Of a stretch of DNA of 64,000 nt, positions 46,705 through 55,377 are shown one piece after another. The first letter of the stretch is position 1. Every line of letters starts with the position of its first letter. Origin of the DNA: Pedococcus dokdonensis. GTDB taxonomy: Bacteria; Actinomycetota; Actinomycetes; Actinomycetales; Dermatophilaceae. The stretch spans positions 2,046,001 through 2,110,000 of the forward strand of contig NZ_LT629711.1 of assembly GCF_900104525.1 (NCBI RefSeq), read 5' to 3'. Made by a program: the position numbers and the translations under genes. The notes beneath the pieces were generated by a model. The model was not told the origin of the DNA and did no database searches. It saw only the letters and a list, made by a program, of their open reading frames with translations.

Positions 46705-47388
46705 TCAGTCGAGCTCGGTGCCGGCGGCGCGGCGGCGGGCCACGGTGTCGCGCAGCTCGGCGGCCTCGACCTCGACCAGGCAACCGGCGGCGAGCACGCG
46801 GTCGGCGGCCTCGAGGTCGCCCATGAAGGCGCGGAACGTCTCCGGAACGGTGATCTCGTGGTCGGGCCGTGACACCACCTCGATCGCGTCAGCGGGCCGC
46901 ACCGTGCCGCCGGTCACGACGGACAGGTAGGCGCCAGTACGCCCCACCTCGGTGAACCGCTTGATCCATCCCCGCTCCCCCATCCGCGCCGCGAACGTCG
47001 CGCACGGGATGCGCGGCCCGCACACCTCCAGCACGACCTCGTCCCCGACCGCCCAGCGCTCCCCCACGAGCGCCCCGTCGACGTCGAACCCGGCGGTGGT
47101 GAGGTTCTCGCCGAACATGCCGTGCGGCAGCTCGCGACCCAGCCGCTCGCCCCACCAGTCGAGCTCCTCGCGGGCGAACGCGTAGACCGCCTGGTAGTCG
47201 CCGCCGTGGTGCCGGGTGTCCCCCAGGAAGTCGCCCTCGACGCCACTGCCGAGTCCGCCCCGCTTCGGACCGGGGGCGCGAAGGACGGCCGACTCGACCG
47301 GGCGCTTGGCGATCCCGGTCACGCCGACCTTCTTGGCCGTGCTGGGCTCGGCGCGACCGATGTTGAGCGACAGCAGGTGGGCTCCCAT
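46705..47388 (-). CDS. MOSC domain protein (YiiM-like)
   Basis: The 227-residue protein has LSLNIGRAEPSTA at the start, GDFLGDTRHHGGDYQAVYAF, MFGENLTTAGFDV and CGPRIPCATFAARM. The Cys in the last segment is the conserved MOSC residue proposed to carry sulfur for molybdenum cofactor chemistry. YiiM-like proteins help detoxify N-hydroxylated bases in enterobacteria; the role here is unknown. A TAGGCT box on the minus strand ends seven bases before the ATG, so it is probably leaderless. Confidence 0.9.
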   Translation of the reverse strand: MGAHLLSLNIGRAEPSTAKKVGVTGIAKRPVESAVLRAPGPKRGGLGSGVEGDFLGDTRHHGGDYQAVYAFAREELDWWGERLGRELPHGMFGENLTTAGFDVDGALVGERWAVGDEVVLEVCGPRIPCATFAARMGERGWIKRFTEVGRTGAYLSVVTGGTVRPADAIEVVSRPDHEITVPETFRAFMGDLEAADRVLAAGCLVEVEAAELRDTVARRRAAGTELD

Positions 47389-47435
47389 GGGACCAGCCTA
47401 GGGAGGCAGCGCAAGGACTTTTGGACGGCATGGCC

Positions 47436-47485
47436 AGCCGTCACCGGGCGAGCCGTCGTCAGCCGTCACCGGGCGAGCCGTCGTC
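47436..47485. repeat. two tandem copies of a 25-bp unit upstream of the DUF885 gene
   Basis: The copies at 47436-47460 and 47461-47485 are identical. The array lies between the divergent MOSC and DUF885 starts, 25 bases before the GTG of the latter, and could shift promoter spacing. Confidence 0.9.
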
Positions 47486-47510
47486 AGGGCGCTGGGGTAC
47501 CTTCGCCACC

Positions 47511-49232
47511 GTGAGCACCGAGACCAGCGCCGTCCGACCCGCGACCGACATCGACCGGATCGCCGACGACTACCTCACCAAGCTCGCCGAGCTCAGCCCC
47601 ATCGCCGCCACCTACTTCGGCATCCCCGGCCACGACGAGGAGCTCGACGACTTCTCGCCCGCCGGCCACGAGGCGCACGCCGAGCTGCGGGCCGAGACCC
47701 TGGCCGCACTGGACCGGGCCACCCCTGTCGACGACATCGACCGGGTCACCCTCGCGGCGATGCGCGAGCGCCTCGGGCTGGAGGACGAGACCCACCGCGC
47801 GGGACTCGACGAGATGGCCCTCAACGTCATCGCGTCGCCGTTGCAGTCGATCCGCGGCTGCTTCGACCTGATGCCCACGGCCACCGACGAGGACTGGGGC
47901 ACCCTCAGCCGCCGGCTCGAGCGCGTGCCGGACGCGCTCGCCGGGTGGAAGGTCAGCCTGCTGTCAGCGTCGGCCAAGGGCAACATCGCGCCGCGGCGCC
48001 AGGTCGAGGCCTGCATCGCGCAGTGCGCCGACCTCGTCACCGACGACGGCTACTTCGCGACGCTGGTCGCCGAGGCCCGGCTCGCCGCCGATGGCGGTCC
48101 GGGTGAGCTCGCGGACGCCACCAGGGAGACCCTGACGGCGGCGGCAGAGGGAGCCCGCTCCGCCTACGCCGAGCTGGGCGGCTGGCTCAGGGAGCACCTG
48201 CTCGACGACGCTCCCGTGGAGGACGCCTGTGGAGCCGAGCGCTACGCGCTGCTGTCCCGGGCCTTCCTGGGGGCCGAGGTCGACCTCGCCGAGACCTATG
48301 CCTGGGGCCAGGAGGAGGTCGCCCGCATCACCGCCGAGATGGAGGCGGTCGCCGACCAGATCAAGCCCGGCAGCACGGTGCAGGAGGCGATCGCCGCCCT
48401 CAACGCCGACCCGGCCTACCAGCTGCACGGCACCGACGAGCTCAAGGCGTGGATGCAGGAGCGGGCCGACGAGGCGATCGCAGAGCTGGCCGACACCCAC
48501 TTCGACATCCCCGACCCCGTGCGCACCATCGAGTGCCTGATCGCCCCCACGCAGACCGGCGGCATCTACTACACGCCTCCCTCGGAGGACTTCTCCCGCC
48601 CGGGTCGGATGTGGTGGGCGGTCCCCAAGGGCGTCACCGAGTTCGGCACCTGGAAGGAGCTCACCACCGTCTACCACGAGGGCGTGCCGGGCCATCACCT
48701 CCAGATCGCCCAGACCGTGTTCCGGTCGGACCAGCTCAACAACTGGCGTCGCATGGTCGCCTGGACCTCGGGCCAGGGTGAGGGCTGGGCCCTCTACGCC
48801 GAGCGGCTCATGGACGAGCTCGGCTACATGGACGACCCCGGCAACAAGATGGGCCTGCTCGACAGCCAGTCCCTGCGGGCCGCCCGCGTGGTCATCGACA
48901 TCGGCGTGCACTGCGGGTTCGAGGCGCCGGCCGAGGTGGGTGGCGGCCCGTGGACCTACGACAAGGCGTGGCAGTACCTCACCTCCCACGCCAACCAGGA
49001 CGAGGCGTGGCTGCGCTTCGAGCTCGACCGCTACCTCGGTTGGCCCGGGCAGGCGCCGTCCTACAAGATCGGCGAGCGACTCTGGATGCAGCTGCGCGAC
49101 CAGGTGGCCGAGCGCGAGGGAGCGACCTTCTCGCTCAAGGACTTCCACCGCCGCTCCCTCGACATCGGCGGGGTCGGCCTCGACACCCTGCGGGCCGCCG
49201 TGCTGGGCGAGCTGTCCGGCGACGTCGCCTGA
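47511..49232 (+). CDS. DUF885 family protein with HExxxxHH-type metal motif
   Basis: The 573-residue protein belongs to DUF885, proteins that look like zinc peptidases. VYHEGVPGHHLQIAQ contains H389, the glutamate after it and the paired histidines, and ALYAERLMDELGY supplies a further Glu, as in M32/M3-like active sites. No signal peptide is seen, so it acts in the cytoplasm. The GTG start has a TACCTT box eight bases upstream. A frame extension to 47421 would read through the 25-bp repeat and is not favoured. The substrate is unknown. Confidence 0.9.
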   Translation: MSTETSAVRPATDIDRIADDYLTKLAELSPIAATYFGIPGHDEELDDFSPAGHEAHAELRAETLAALDRATPVDDIDRVTLAAMRERLGLEDETHRAGLDEMALNVIASPLQSIRGCFDLMPTATDEDWGTLSRRLERVPDALAGWKVSLLSASAKGNIAPRRQVEACIAQCADLVTDDGYFATLVAEARLAADGGPGELADATRETLTAAAEGARSAYAELGGWLREHLLDDAPVEDACGAERYALLSRAFLGAEVDLAETYAWGQEEVARITAEMEAVADQIKPGSTVQEAIAALNADPAYQLHGTDELKAWMQERADEAIAELADTHFDIPDPVRTIECLIAPTQTGGIYYTPPSEDFSRPGRMWWAVPKGVTEFGTWKELTTVYHEGVPGHHLQIAQTVFRSDQLNNWRRMVAWTSGQGEGWALYAERLMDELGYMDDPGNKMGLLDSQSLRAARVVIDIGVHCGFEAPAEVGGGPWTYDKAWQYLTSHANQDEAWLRFELDRYLGWPGQAPSYKIGERLWMQLRDQVAEREGATFSLKDFHRRSLDIGGVGLDTLRAAVLGELSGDVA

Positions 49233-49283
49233 CCTGACGAGACGGGTCGTCCTGGGTCGGCCCCAGCCTGACAGGATGGGTGC

Positions 49284-51179
49284 GTGGGAACAGCCGGCGC
49301 GATCGTCGCCATCATCGGGACCGTCATCGTCGTCGCGGGATTCGCGCAGCGGTTGCGGGTGGCCGCACCGTTGGCGTTGCTCGTCGTGGGGGTGGCGGCC
49401 AGCTACGTGCCCTGGTTCGACAACCCCGAGCTGAGCTCGGAGGTCGTCCTCGTCGGTCTCCTGCCACCGTTGTTGTATGCCGCGGCGATCCGCACGTCGC
49501 TGGTCGACTTCCGGGCCAACCTGTTCCCGATCCTCGGCCTGTCGGTGGGACTGGTGCTGTTCACCGCAGCGGGCGTCGGGCTGGTCAGCTACTGGATCCT
49601 GGGCGTGCCCTTCGCGGTCGCCTTCGCCCTGGGCGCGATAGTCGCACCCCCGGATGCCGTGGCCGCCACCGCCGTCGCCCGCCGGATCGGCCTGCCACGG
49701 CGGATCGTGACGATCCTCGAGGGCGAGTCGCTGGTCAACGACGCCACTGCCCTGGTTTCCCTGCGCACCGCCATCGCCGCCTTCCCCCTGGCGGCGGCCG
49801 CGGTCGGCGGGCACACCGACAAGGTGACCCTGGGATCGGTCGCCCTCGACTTCACCCGCGCCGTCGTGCTCGGGGTGGGCTTCGGGGTCGTCGTCGGCCT
49901 GGTCATCGCCTACGTGCGGCGCAAGGTCACCGAGTCGGCGATCGACACCTCGATCTCGTTCATCGTGCCCTACCTGGCCTACCTGCCCGCCGAGAAGCTG
50001 CACGGGTCGGGGGTGCTGGCCGTCGTCGTGGCCGGGCTGCTGCTCGGGCACAAGTCGCCGATCGTGCAGAACGCCTCGTCGCGGGTCAGCGAGCGGATCA
50101 ACTGGAGCACCATCCAGTTCATCCTCGAGAACGTCGTGTTCCTCATGCTCGGCCTGCAGATGCGGCGACTCGTCTCCGACGCCAGCGAGACCGGCCCCGG
50201 CTGGGGCACGATCGTGGCCACCTGCCTGGCCGTGCTCGCGACCGTGATCATCCTGCGGCCGATCTGGGTCTTCCCGTTCAAGTGGGTGCAGCACCGGTTC
50301 ATGGAGGGTGAGGGCAAGTTCCACCCCAAGGCTGCCGCGGTCATCTCGTGGGCCGGCATGCGCGGCGTCGTCACCCTCGCCGCCGCCTTCGCACTGCCGG
50401 CCGAGACCCCGCAGCGCTCGACCCTGGTCCTCGCAGCCATGGCCGTCACGGTCGCCACCCTCCTCCTGCAGGGCCTGTCCCTCCCCTGGCTGGCCAAGAC
50501 CCTCGGCGTGCGGGGTCCCGACCCCCGCGAGGACGCCCTCCAGGAGGCGACCATCCTGCAGTCGTCCGTGGCCGCCGGGCTCAAGGCCCTGGAAGAGCAC
50601 GACGACGTCGACGGCGAGATCATCGAGACGCTGCGAAGCCGCGCCGAGAACCGCACCAACATCGTCTGGGAGCGGCTCGGGCAGGGTCGGGCCGACGCGG
50701 TGGAGACGCCGAGCGCGACCTACCGTCGGGTGCGGATGATCATGCTCGACGCGGAGCGCACCGAGCTGTTGCGGATCCGCGACGCCGGCACCGTCGACCA
50801 GGAGGTCCTGGGCCACGTCTTCGCCCAGCTCGACATCGAGGAGTCGATGCTCGACCGCATCGAGGAGCGCTCCGACGAGCTCCGCGAGGACCCCTTGCTG
50901 CCGCCCGAGCGGGCCGAGGACGAGTGCGAGCACCTGGCGTCGCACCACGACCGGTTCGTCGCCCCGACCAGTCCGCACGGTTGTGAGGAGTGCCTGCGCG
51001 ACGGCACCACCTGGGTGCACCTGCGGCTCTGCCTCGACTGCGGGCACGTGGGGTGCTGCGACTCCTCGCCGCAGAAGCACGCGTCCGCGCACTTCCGCGA
51101 GGACCGCCACCCGGTGATGCGCAGCTTCGAGCCGGGCGAGTCGTGGCGCTGGTGCTTCGTCGACGAGCAGCTCGGCTGA
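49284..51179 (+). CDS. Na+/H+ antiporter (CPA1 family) with C-terminal UBP-type zinc finger
   Basis: The 631-residue protein has about 12 membrane helices. The ALGAIVAPPDAVAATAVARR and LEGESLVNDATALVSLR segments are the ND-containing ion-binding motif of CPA1/NhaP antiporters. After a cytoplasmic helical region (about 420-545), the last 85 residues are a zf-UBP domain: CEHL, GCEECL, LRLCLDCGHVGCCDSS, HASAHFREDRHPVM and WRWCFVDE hold the Cys/His ligands. In eukaryotes zf-UBP binds ubiquitin tails; in bacteria its ligand is unknown. The GTG start is preceded by CAGGAT at the leaderless position. Confidence 0.92.
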   Translation: MGTAGAIVAIIGTVIVVAGFAQRLRVAAPLALLVVGVAASYVPWFDNPELSSEVVLVGLLPPLLYAAAIRTSLVDFRANLFPILGLSVGLVLFTAAGVGLVSYWILGVPFAVAFALGAIVAPPDAVAATAVARRIGLPRRIVTILEGESLVNDATALVSLRTAIAAFPLAAAAVGGHTDKVTLGSVALDFTRAVVLGVGFGVVVGLVIAYVRRKVTESAIDTSISFIVPYLAYLPAEKLHGSGVLAVVVAGLLLGHKSPIVQNASSRVSERINWSTIQFILENVVFLMLGLQMRRLVSDASETGPGWGTIVATCLAVLATVIILRPIWVFPFKWVQHRFMEGEGKFHPKAAAVISWAGMRGVVTLAAAFALPAETPQRSTLVLAAMAVTVATLLLQGLSLPWLAKTLGVRGPDPREDALQEATILQSSVAAGLKALEEHDDVDGEIIETLRSRAENRTNIVWERLGQGRADAVETPSATYRRVRMIMLDAERTELLRIRDAGTVDQEVLGHVFAQLDIEESMLDRIEERSDELREDPLLPPERAEDECEHLASHHDRFVAPTSPHGCEECLRDGTTWVHLRLCLDCGHVGCCDSSPQKHASAHFREDRHPVMRSFEPGESWRWCFVDEQLG

Positions 51180-51216
51180 GCCGCCCCCGGGGTGCCGGGG
51201 TCGGTAGCCTCGCCTC

Positions 51217-51882
51217 GTGACCCACCTCGTCCTCGCCTCCGCCTCCCCCGCCCGTCGCAAGCTGCTCGTCGCCGCCGGTCTCGAGCCCAGCATCGTCGTC
51301 AGCTCGGTGGACGAGCCGGCCGTGACCGCGGCCGCCCAGGAGACGTATGGCGAGCTGGTCGCCGAGGACGTCGCACTGGTGCTCGCGCGGGCCAAGGCCG
51401 AGGACGTCGCCGACCAGATCGACGACGCCGTGGTGATCGGCTGCGACTCGGTCCTCGACCTCGACGGGCAGATCCACGGCAAGCCGTCGTCCGCAGCCGA
51501 GGCGATCTCGCGGTGGAGCCGGATGCGGGGCCGCTCCGGCGTGCTGCACACCGGGCACTGGGTGGTCGACACCCGGGCCGAGGCCGATGGCGGCACCGGC
51601 GCCACCCTCGGCGCGACCGCGTCGACGACGGTGCACTTCGCCAAGCTGACCGACGACGAGATCGAGGCCTACGTCGCGACCGGCGAGCCGCTGCGGGTGG
51701 CGGGCGCGTTCACCCTCGACGGGCTGGGTGGTCCGTTCGTCACCGGCATCGAGGGCGACCCCAGCAACGTCGTCGGCCTGTCACTCCCCCTGCTGCGCGA
51801 GCTGCTCTCGGAGCTCGGGCTGGCCTGGCACGACCTGCGCACGTCGGCGCACCGGGGCGCGCAGGGGCGCCGCGACACCTGA
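51217..51882 (+). CDS. Maf family nucleotide pyrophosphatase
   Basis: The 221-residue protein begins LVLASASPARRKLLVAAGL, the Maf signature. The SSVDEP segment, VIGCDSVLDLDGQIHGKP (catalytic Asp region) and EAYVATGEPLRVAGAF with GDPSNVVGLSLPLL complete the family pattern. Maf proteins hydrolyse non-canonical or excess nucleoside triphosphates. In mycobacteria maf follows accE directly; here the DUF559 cassette, MOSC, DUF885 and the antiporter lie in between. The GTG start has TAGCCT seven bases upstream. Confidence 0.93.
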   Translation: MTHLVLASASPARRKLLVAAGLEPSIVVSSVDEPAVTAAAQETYGELVAEDVALVLARAKAEDVADQIDDAVVIGCDSVLDLDGQIHGKPSSAAEAISRWSRMRGRSGVLHTGHWVVDTRAEADGGTGATLGATASTTVHFAKLTDDEIEAYVATGEPLRVAGAFTLDGLGGPFVTGIEGDPSNVVGLSLPLLRELLSELGLAWHDLRTSAHRGAQGRRDT

Positions 51883-51992
51883 CCCACGCGGCGCACCGAC
51901 GTGCTGAGCGGACCCGAGGCCGCGCCGGCTGCGCTGAGGGGCGCAACCCGTCGGCGGCCACTGCACGTCGCAGCTCCGCGGCGTGCTCGGAG
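51883..51992. other. convergent gap
   Basis: This 110-base stretch between maf and the carboxylase beta gene is GC-rich and I saw no clear terminator hairpin, promoter or repeat in it. Confidence 0.4.
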
Positions 51993-53633
51993 TCAGACCG
52001 GCGGGATGTCGCGGCGCTTGGTCGCGAAGTGCCGCTCGCGCGCCTTGGCGTAGCGCAGCCGGAGCAACAGCTCCGCGCGCAGCGCGTCGGCCTCGATGAC
52101 CTGGTCGAGGACGAGGTCGGCGGCGAGCCGCTCGAGGTCGACGTCCTCCTCGTACTCGCGCCGCATGTCCTGGACGAACTGCTCCCGCTCGGCCGGGTCG
52201 TCGATGGCGGCGATCTTGTTGGCGTAGACCGCGTTGACGGCCGCCTCCGGTCCCATCACCGCGATCCGCGCGGTCGGCAGGGCGATCGTGGCGTCCGGCC
52301 CGAAACCGGGGCCGCCCATCGCATAGAGCCCGGCGCCATACGCCTTGCGGACGATCACGCAGAACTGCGGCACCGTCGCGGACGACACGGCCGAGACCAT
52401 CTTGGCGCCGTGCCGGATGATGCCGCCGCGCTCGACCTCGGAGCCGATCATGAAGCCCGGCACGTCGGCGAGGTAGACCAGCGGGATCGAGTAGGCGTCG
52501 CACAGCCAGATGAACCGCGCGGCCTTGTCGGCGCTGTCCGTGAAGAGCACGCCGCCCTTGACCGCGGAGTTGTTCGCGACGATGCCGACCGTCTCACCCG
52601 ACATCCGGCCGAAGCCGATCACCAGCTCGGGCGCGAAGAGGGGCTTGATCTCGAAGAACGACTCGTCGTCGACGAGCCCGTCGATGACCTCGTGGATGTC
52701 GAACGGCTGGCTCTCCCGCTCGGGCACGGTGTGCCGGGTCAGCGGGGTGGACGGCTCCTCGGGCGCGTAGCTCGGCAGCTCGGAGCGCCACGAGGTCGGC
52801 AGGTAGGAGAAGTAGAGCCGGGCCATCTCGATGGCCTCGGCGTCGTCGGAGACGAGCAGGTCGCCGACCCCGGACACGGTGCAGTGCATCCGCGCGCCGC
52901 CCATGTCCTCGAGCGAGACCTTCTCCCCCACCACCATCTCCGCCATGCGCGGGCTGCCGAGGTACATCGACGCGTTGCCCTCGACCATGATGATCAGGTC
53001 GGTGAACGACGGGATGTAGGCGCCACCCGCGGCGCTCGGACCGAACAGGCAGCAGATCTGCGGCACCTTGCCGGACAGCGCGACCTGGTTGTGGAAGATC
53101 CGGCCCGCGCCGCGACGCCCGGGGAACATCTCGACCTGGTCGGTGATCCGCGCACCTGCGGAGTCGACGAACCAGAAGACCGGCAGCTCCTCGCGCAGCG
53201 CGAGCTCGGTGGCCCGGACGATCTTCTCGACGGTGCGCGACCCCCACGACCCCGCCTTGACGGTGGGGTCGTTGGCGATGACGACCGCGGGCCGGCCGTC
53301 GACCGTGCCGCGGCCGGTGACGACACCGTCCGCCGGCAGCCCGGTGGCCATCGCGTTGGCGTAGCGGCCGTCCTCGACGAAGCTCCCCTCGTCGAACAGC
53401 AGCGCGATGCGCTCACGCACATAGAGCTTGCCCTGGTCGTCGAGCTTCGCCTGCGCCTTCTCGGGCGCCGAGGCCGAGGCCCGGTATGCCGTCGCGAGCC
53501 GCTCGCGGACGTCCGTCACCTTGGGGTCGGTGCCGCCGTCGGCGCCGACCGCGAAGGGGCTGGGCTCGGGCTGGTCCGGTGCAGTGGTGGTCACCCCGAC
53601 ACCCTCTCGCACGTCGGTGGGCTCGGCACTCAT
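51993..53633 (-). CDS. acyl-CoA carboxylase beta subunit (AccD1/methylcrotonyl-type)
   Basis: The 546-residue carboxyltransferase has VFWFVDSAGARITDQVEMFPG and FGPSAAGGAYIPSFTDL in the first half and LADVPGFMIGSEVERGGI and VRKAYGAGLYAMGGPGF in the second, the two oxyanion regions of the family. The MFPGRRGAG and MGGARMHCTVSG blocks set it apart from the propionyl-type AccD5 at 43411. Position next to an acyl-CoA dehydrogenase and a MerR regulator suggests branched-chain or related acyl-CoA breakdown. No alpha subunit gene is adjacent, so it must share an alpha encoded elsewhere. The ATG overlaps the dehydrogenase stop (ATGA). Confidence 0.88.
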   Translation of the reverse strand: MSAEPTDVREGVGVTTTAPDQPEPSPFAVGADGGTDPKVTDVRERLATAYRASASAPEKAQAKLDDQGKLYVRERIALLFDEGSFVEDGRYANAMATGLPADGVVTGRGTVDGRPAVVIANDPTVKAGSWGSRTVEKIVRATELALREELPVFWFVDSAGARITDQVEMFPGRRGAGRIFHNQVALSGKVPQICCLFGPSAAGGAYIPSFTDLIIMVEGNASMYLGSPRMAEMVVGEKVSLEDMGGARMHCTVSGVGDLLVSDDAEAIEMARLYFSYLPTSWRSELPSYAPEEPSTPLTRHTVPERESQPFDIHEVIDGLVDDESFFEIKPLFAPELVIGFGRMSGETVGIVANNSAVKGGVLFTDSADKAARFIWLCDAYSIPLVYLADVPGFMIGSEVERGGIIRHGAKMVSAVSSATVPQFCVIVRKAYGAGLYAMGGPGFGPDATIALPTARIAVMGPEAAVNAVYANKIAAIDDPAEREQFVQDMRREYEEDVDLERLAADLVLDQVIEADALRAELLLRLRYAKARERHFATKRRDIPPV

Positions 53634-54811
53634 GCGGTGGGCAGGCCGAGGTGTCGGGCGATGACCATGCGCTGCACCTCGGAGGTGCCCTCGCCGATCT
53701 CGAGGATCTTGGCGTCGCGGTAGAAGCGGGCCACGGGGTACTCCTCCATGAACCCGTTGCCCCCGAAGACCTGGGTGGCGATGCGGGTCGCGGTCACCGC
53801 CGCCTCGGTCGAGTAGAGCTTGCAGATCGCGGCGGCCTGCTTGACCTCCTGGACCGAGCGACGGCCGTGCTCGAGCTCGTCCTTGAGCCACGCCGCCTTG
53901 TAGGTCAGCTGGCGCGAGGCCTCGACCATGACCGCGAGGTCGGCGATCTGGAACGACACGCCCTGGTTGACGCCGATCGGCTTGCCGAACGCCTTGCGGG
54001 TCTTGGCGTACTCGGTGGTCTCCTCGAGCATCCGCTGGCTCATGCCGACGGCGAGCGCGGAGATCGCGATGCGACCGTCGTCGAGGGTCTTGAGGAACTG
54101 CTTGAAGCCCTCGCCCTCCTTGCCGAGCAGGTGGTCGGCGGGGACGTGGACGTTCTCGAAGGTCAGGCCGTGGGTGTCGGAGGCGTGCCAACCGAGCTTG
54201 TCGTAGGCCGGCTCGACGGTGAATCCCGGTGTGCCGGAAGGGATCATGATCGCGCTGAGCTGGGCGGACCCGTCGTCGTTCGTGCCGGTGCGGGCGGTGA
54301 CCGTGACCACCGAGGTGATGTCGGTGCCGGAGTTGGTGATGAACGCCTTGGCGCCGTTGACGACCCACTCGTCACCCTCGCGGACCGCCTTGGTGCGGGT
54401 GGCGCCGGCGTCGGAACCGGCGTCGGGCTCGGTCAGCCCGAAACCGGCCAGGGCGCGACCGGCCACCAGGTCGGGCAGGAAGCGCTCCTTCTGCTCCTGT
54501 GAGCCGTACGTGAGGATCGGGTTGATGCCCAGGCCGACACCCGCCGAGAGCGTGATGCCGATCGACTGGTCGACCCGACCGAGCTCCTCGATCGCGACGC
54601 AGAGCGAGGTGAAGTCGCCGTCGTCGCCCATGCCGCCGAACTCCTCCGGCACGACCAGCCCGAACAGCCCGAGGTCACCCATCTTGGGCACCAGGTCGGT
54701 CGGGAAGTGGTGGTCCTTGTCCCACTTGGCGATGTGCGGGGCGACCTCCGCCTCGGCGAACTCCCGGACGACCTTCCGGAAGTCCTCGTGCTCCTCGCTC
54801 AGCTCGAACAT
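53630..54811 (-). CDS. acyl-CoA dehydrogenase
   Basis: The 393-residue flavoenzyme has FGLTEPDAGSDAGATRTKA and WVVNGAKAFITNSGTD, then FGGNGFMEEYPVARFYRD and ILEIGEGTSEVQRMV, with E374 in the catalytic-base position of the straight-chain/short-branched class. The start is strongly supported by AAGGAGA six bases before the ATG. It is the first gene of a two-gene operon with the carboxylase beta subunit. The divergent MerR regulator and a palindromic operator in the gap suggest substrate-responsive control. Confidence 0.93.
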   Translation of the reverse strand: MFELSEEHEDFRKVVREFAEAEVAPHIAKWDKDHHFPTDLVPKMGDLGLFGLVVPEEFGGMGDDGDFTSLCVAIEELGRVDQSIGITLSAGVGLGINPILTYGSQEQKERFLPDLVAGRALAGFGLTEPDAGSDAGATRTKAVREGDEWVVNGAKAFITNSGTDITSVVTVTARTGTNDDGSAQLSAIMIPSGTPGFTVEPAYDKLGWHASDTHGLTFENVHVPADHLLGKEGEGFKQFLKTLDDGRIAISALAVGMSQRMLEETTEYAKTRKAFGKPIGVNQGVSFQIADLAVMVEASRQLTYKAAWLKDELEHGRRSVQEVKQAAAICKLYSTEAAVTATRIATQVFGGNGFMEEYPVARFYRDAKILEIGEGTSEVQRMVIARHLGLPTA

Positions 54812-54880
54812 CGCTTCTCCTTGGTGGTGCGCTCCGAGGGTCGCCCGGCCACGCGGCATACAGGGTTGTGGTGCTTGACG

Positions 54881-54896
54881 TTGACGTAAACGTAAA
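54881..54896. promoter_or_regulatory. MerR-type operator (LiuR-like) between regulator and dehydrogenase gene
   Basis: The bases TTGACGTAAACGTAAA form an imperfect 16-base palindrome like the LiuR box of proteobacteria, which is recognised by MerR-type regulators of branched-chain amino acid catabolism. It is preceded by another TTGACG (54875). AATACT at 54899-54904 is a fitting -10 for a leaderless MerR transcript starting at 54912. The regulator likely controls both directions. Confidence 0.65.
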
Positions 54897-54911
54897 GCAA
54901 TACTCGCGGGT

Positions 54912-55313
54912 ATGCCAACCCCCGTAGCCACCGACCTCGATCGGACCTGGACGATCCGGGAGATCGCGGACGAGTTCGCCGTCACGCACCGCACGGTGCG
55001 GCACTACGAGGACCTCGGGCTGATCACCCCGGAGCGACGCGGCACGACGCGCGTCTACCACCGCCGGGACCGGACCCGGCTGGCGCTGATCCTGCGCGGC
55101 AAGCGGCTGGGCTTCCCGCTCGAGGAGATCCGCACGATCATCGACCTCTACGACCGGCCCCGCGGACGCGCCAGCCAGCTCGAGTACGTGCTGGGACAGA
55201 TCGACGAGCGCCGGACCGACCTCGAGCAGCGGCGCCGCGACCTCGAGGACGCCATCACCGAGCTCGCCGAGTTCGAGCGCCGTTGCCGGGCCGACCTCGC
55301 CCGGCTCTCCTGA
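54912..55313 (+). CDS. MerR family transcriptional regulator (LiuR-like)
   Basis: The 133-residue protein has a MerR winged helix near the N-terminus: WTIREIADEFAVTHRTVRHY, then EDLGLITPERRGTTRVY and RRDRTRLALILRGKRLGF. The rest is a dimer helix (QLEYVLGQIDERRTDLEQ and the Arg-rich region after it) with no Cys-rich metal site, as in regulators that sense organic ligands. Divergence from the acyl-CoA dehydrogenase/carboxylase operon and the palindrome in between suggest it represses or activates that operon in response to an acyl-CoA. The ATG is likely leaderless. Confidence 0.9.
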   Translation: MPTPVATDLDRTWTIREIADEFAVTHRTVRHYEDLGLITPERRGTTRVYHRRDRTRLALILRGKRLGFPLEEIRTIIDLYDRPRGRASQLEYVLGQIDERRTDLEQRRRDLEDAITELAEFERRCRADLARLS

Positions 55314-55377
55314 GGCGCCCCGCTCGGTCCTGACCGCTCCCCTCCCCGCGAGCCCCGCGGGGACCTAGGCTCGCGGC

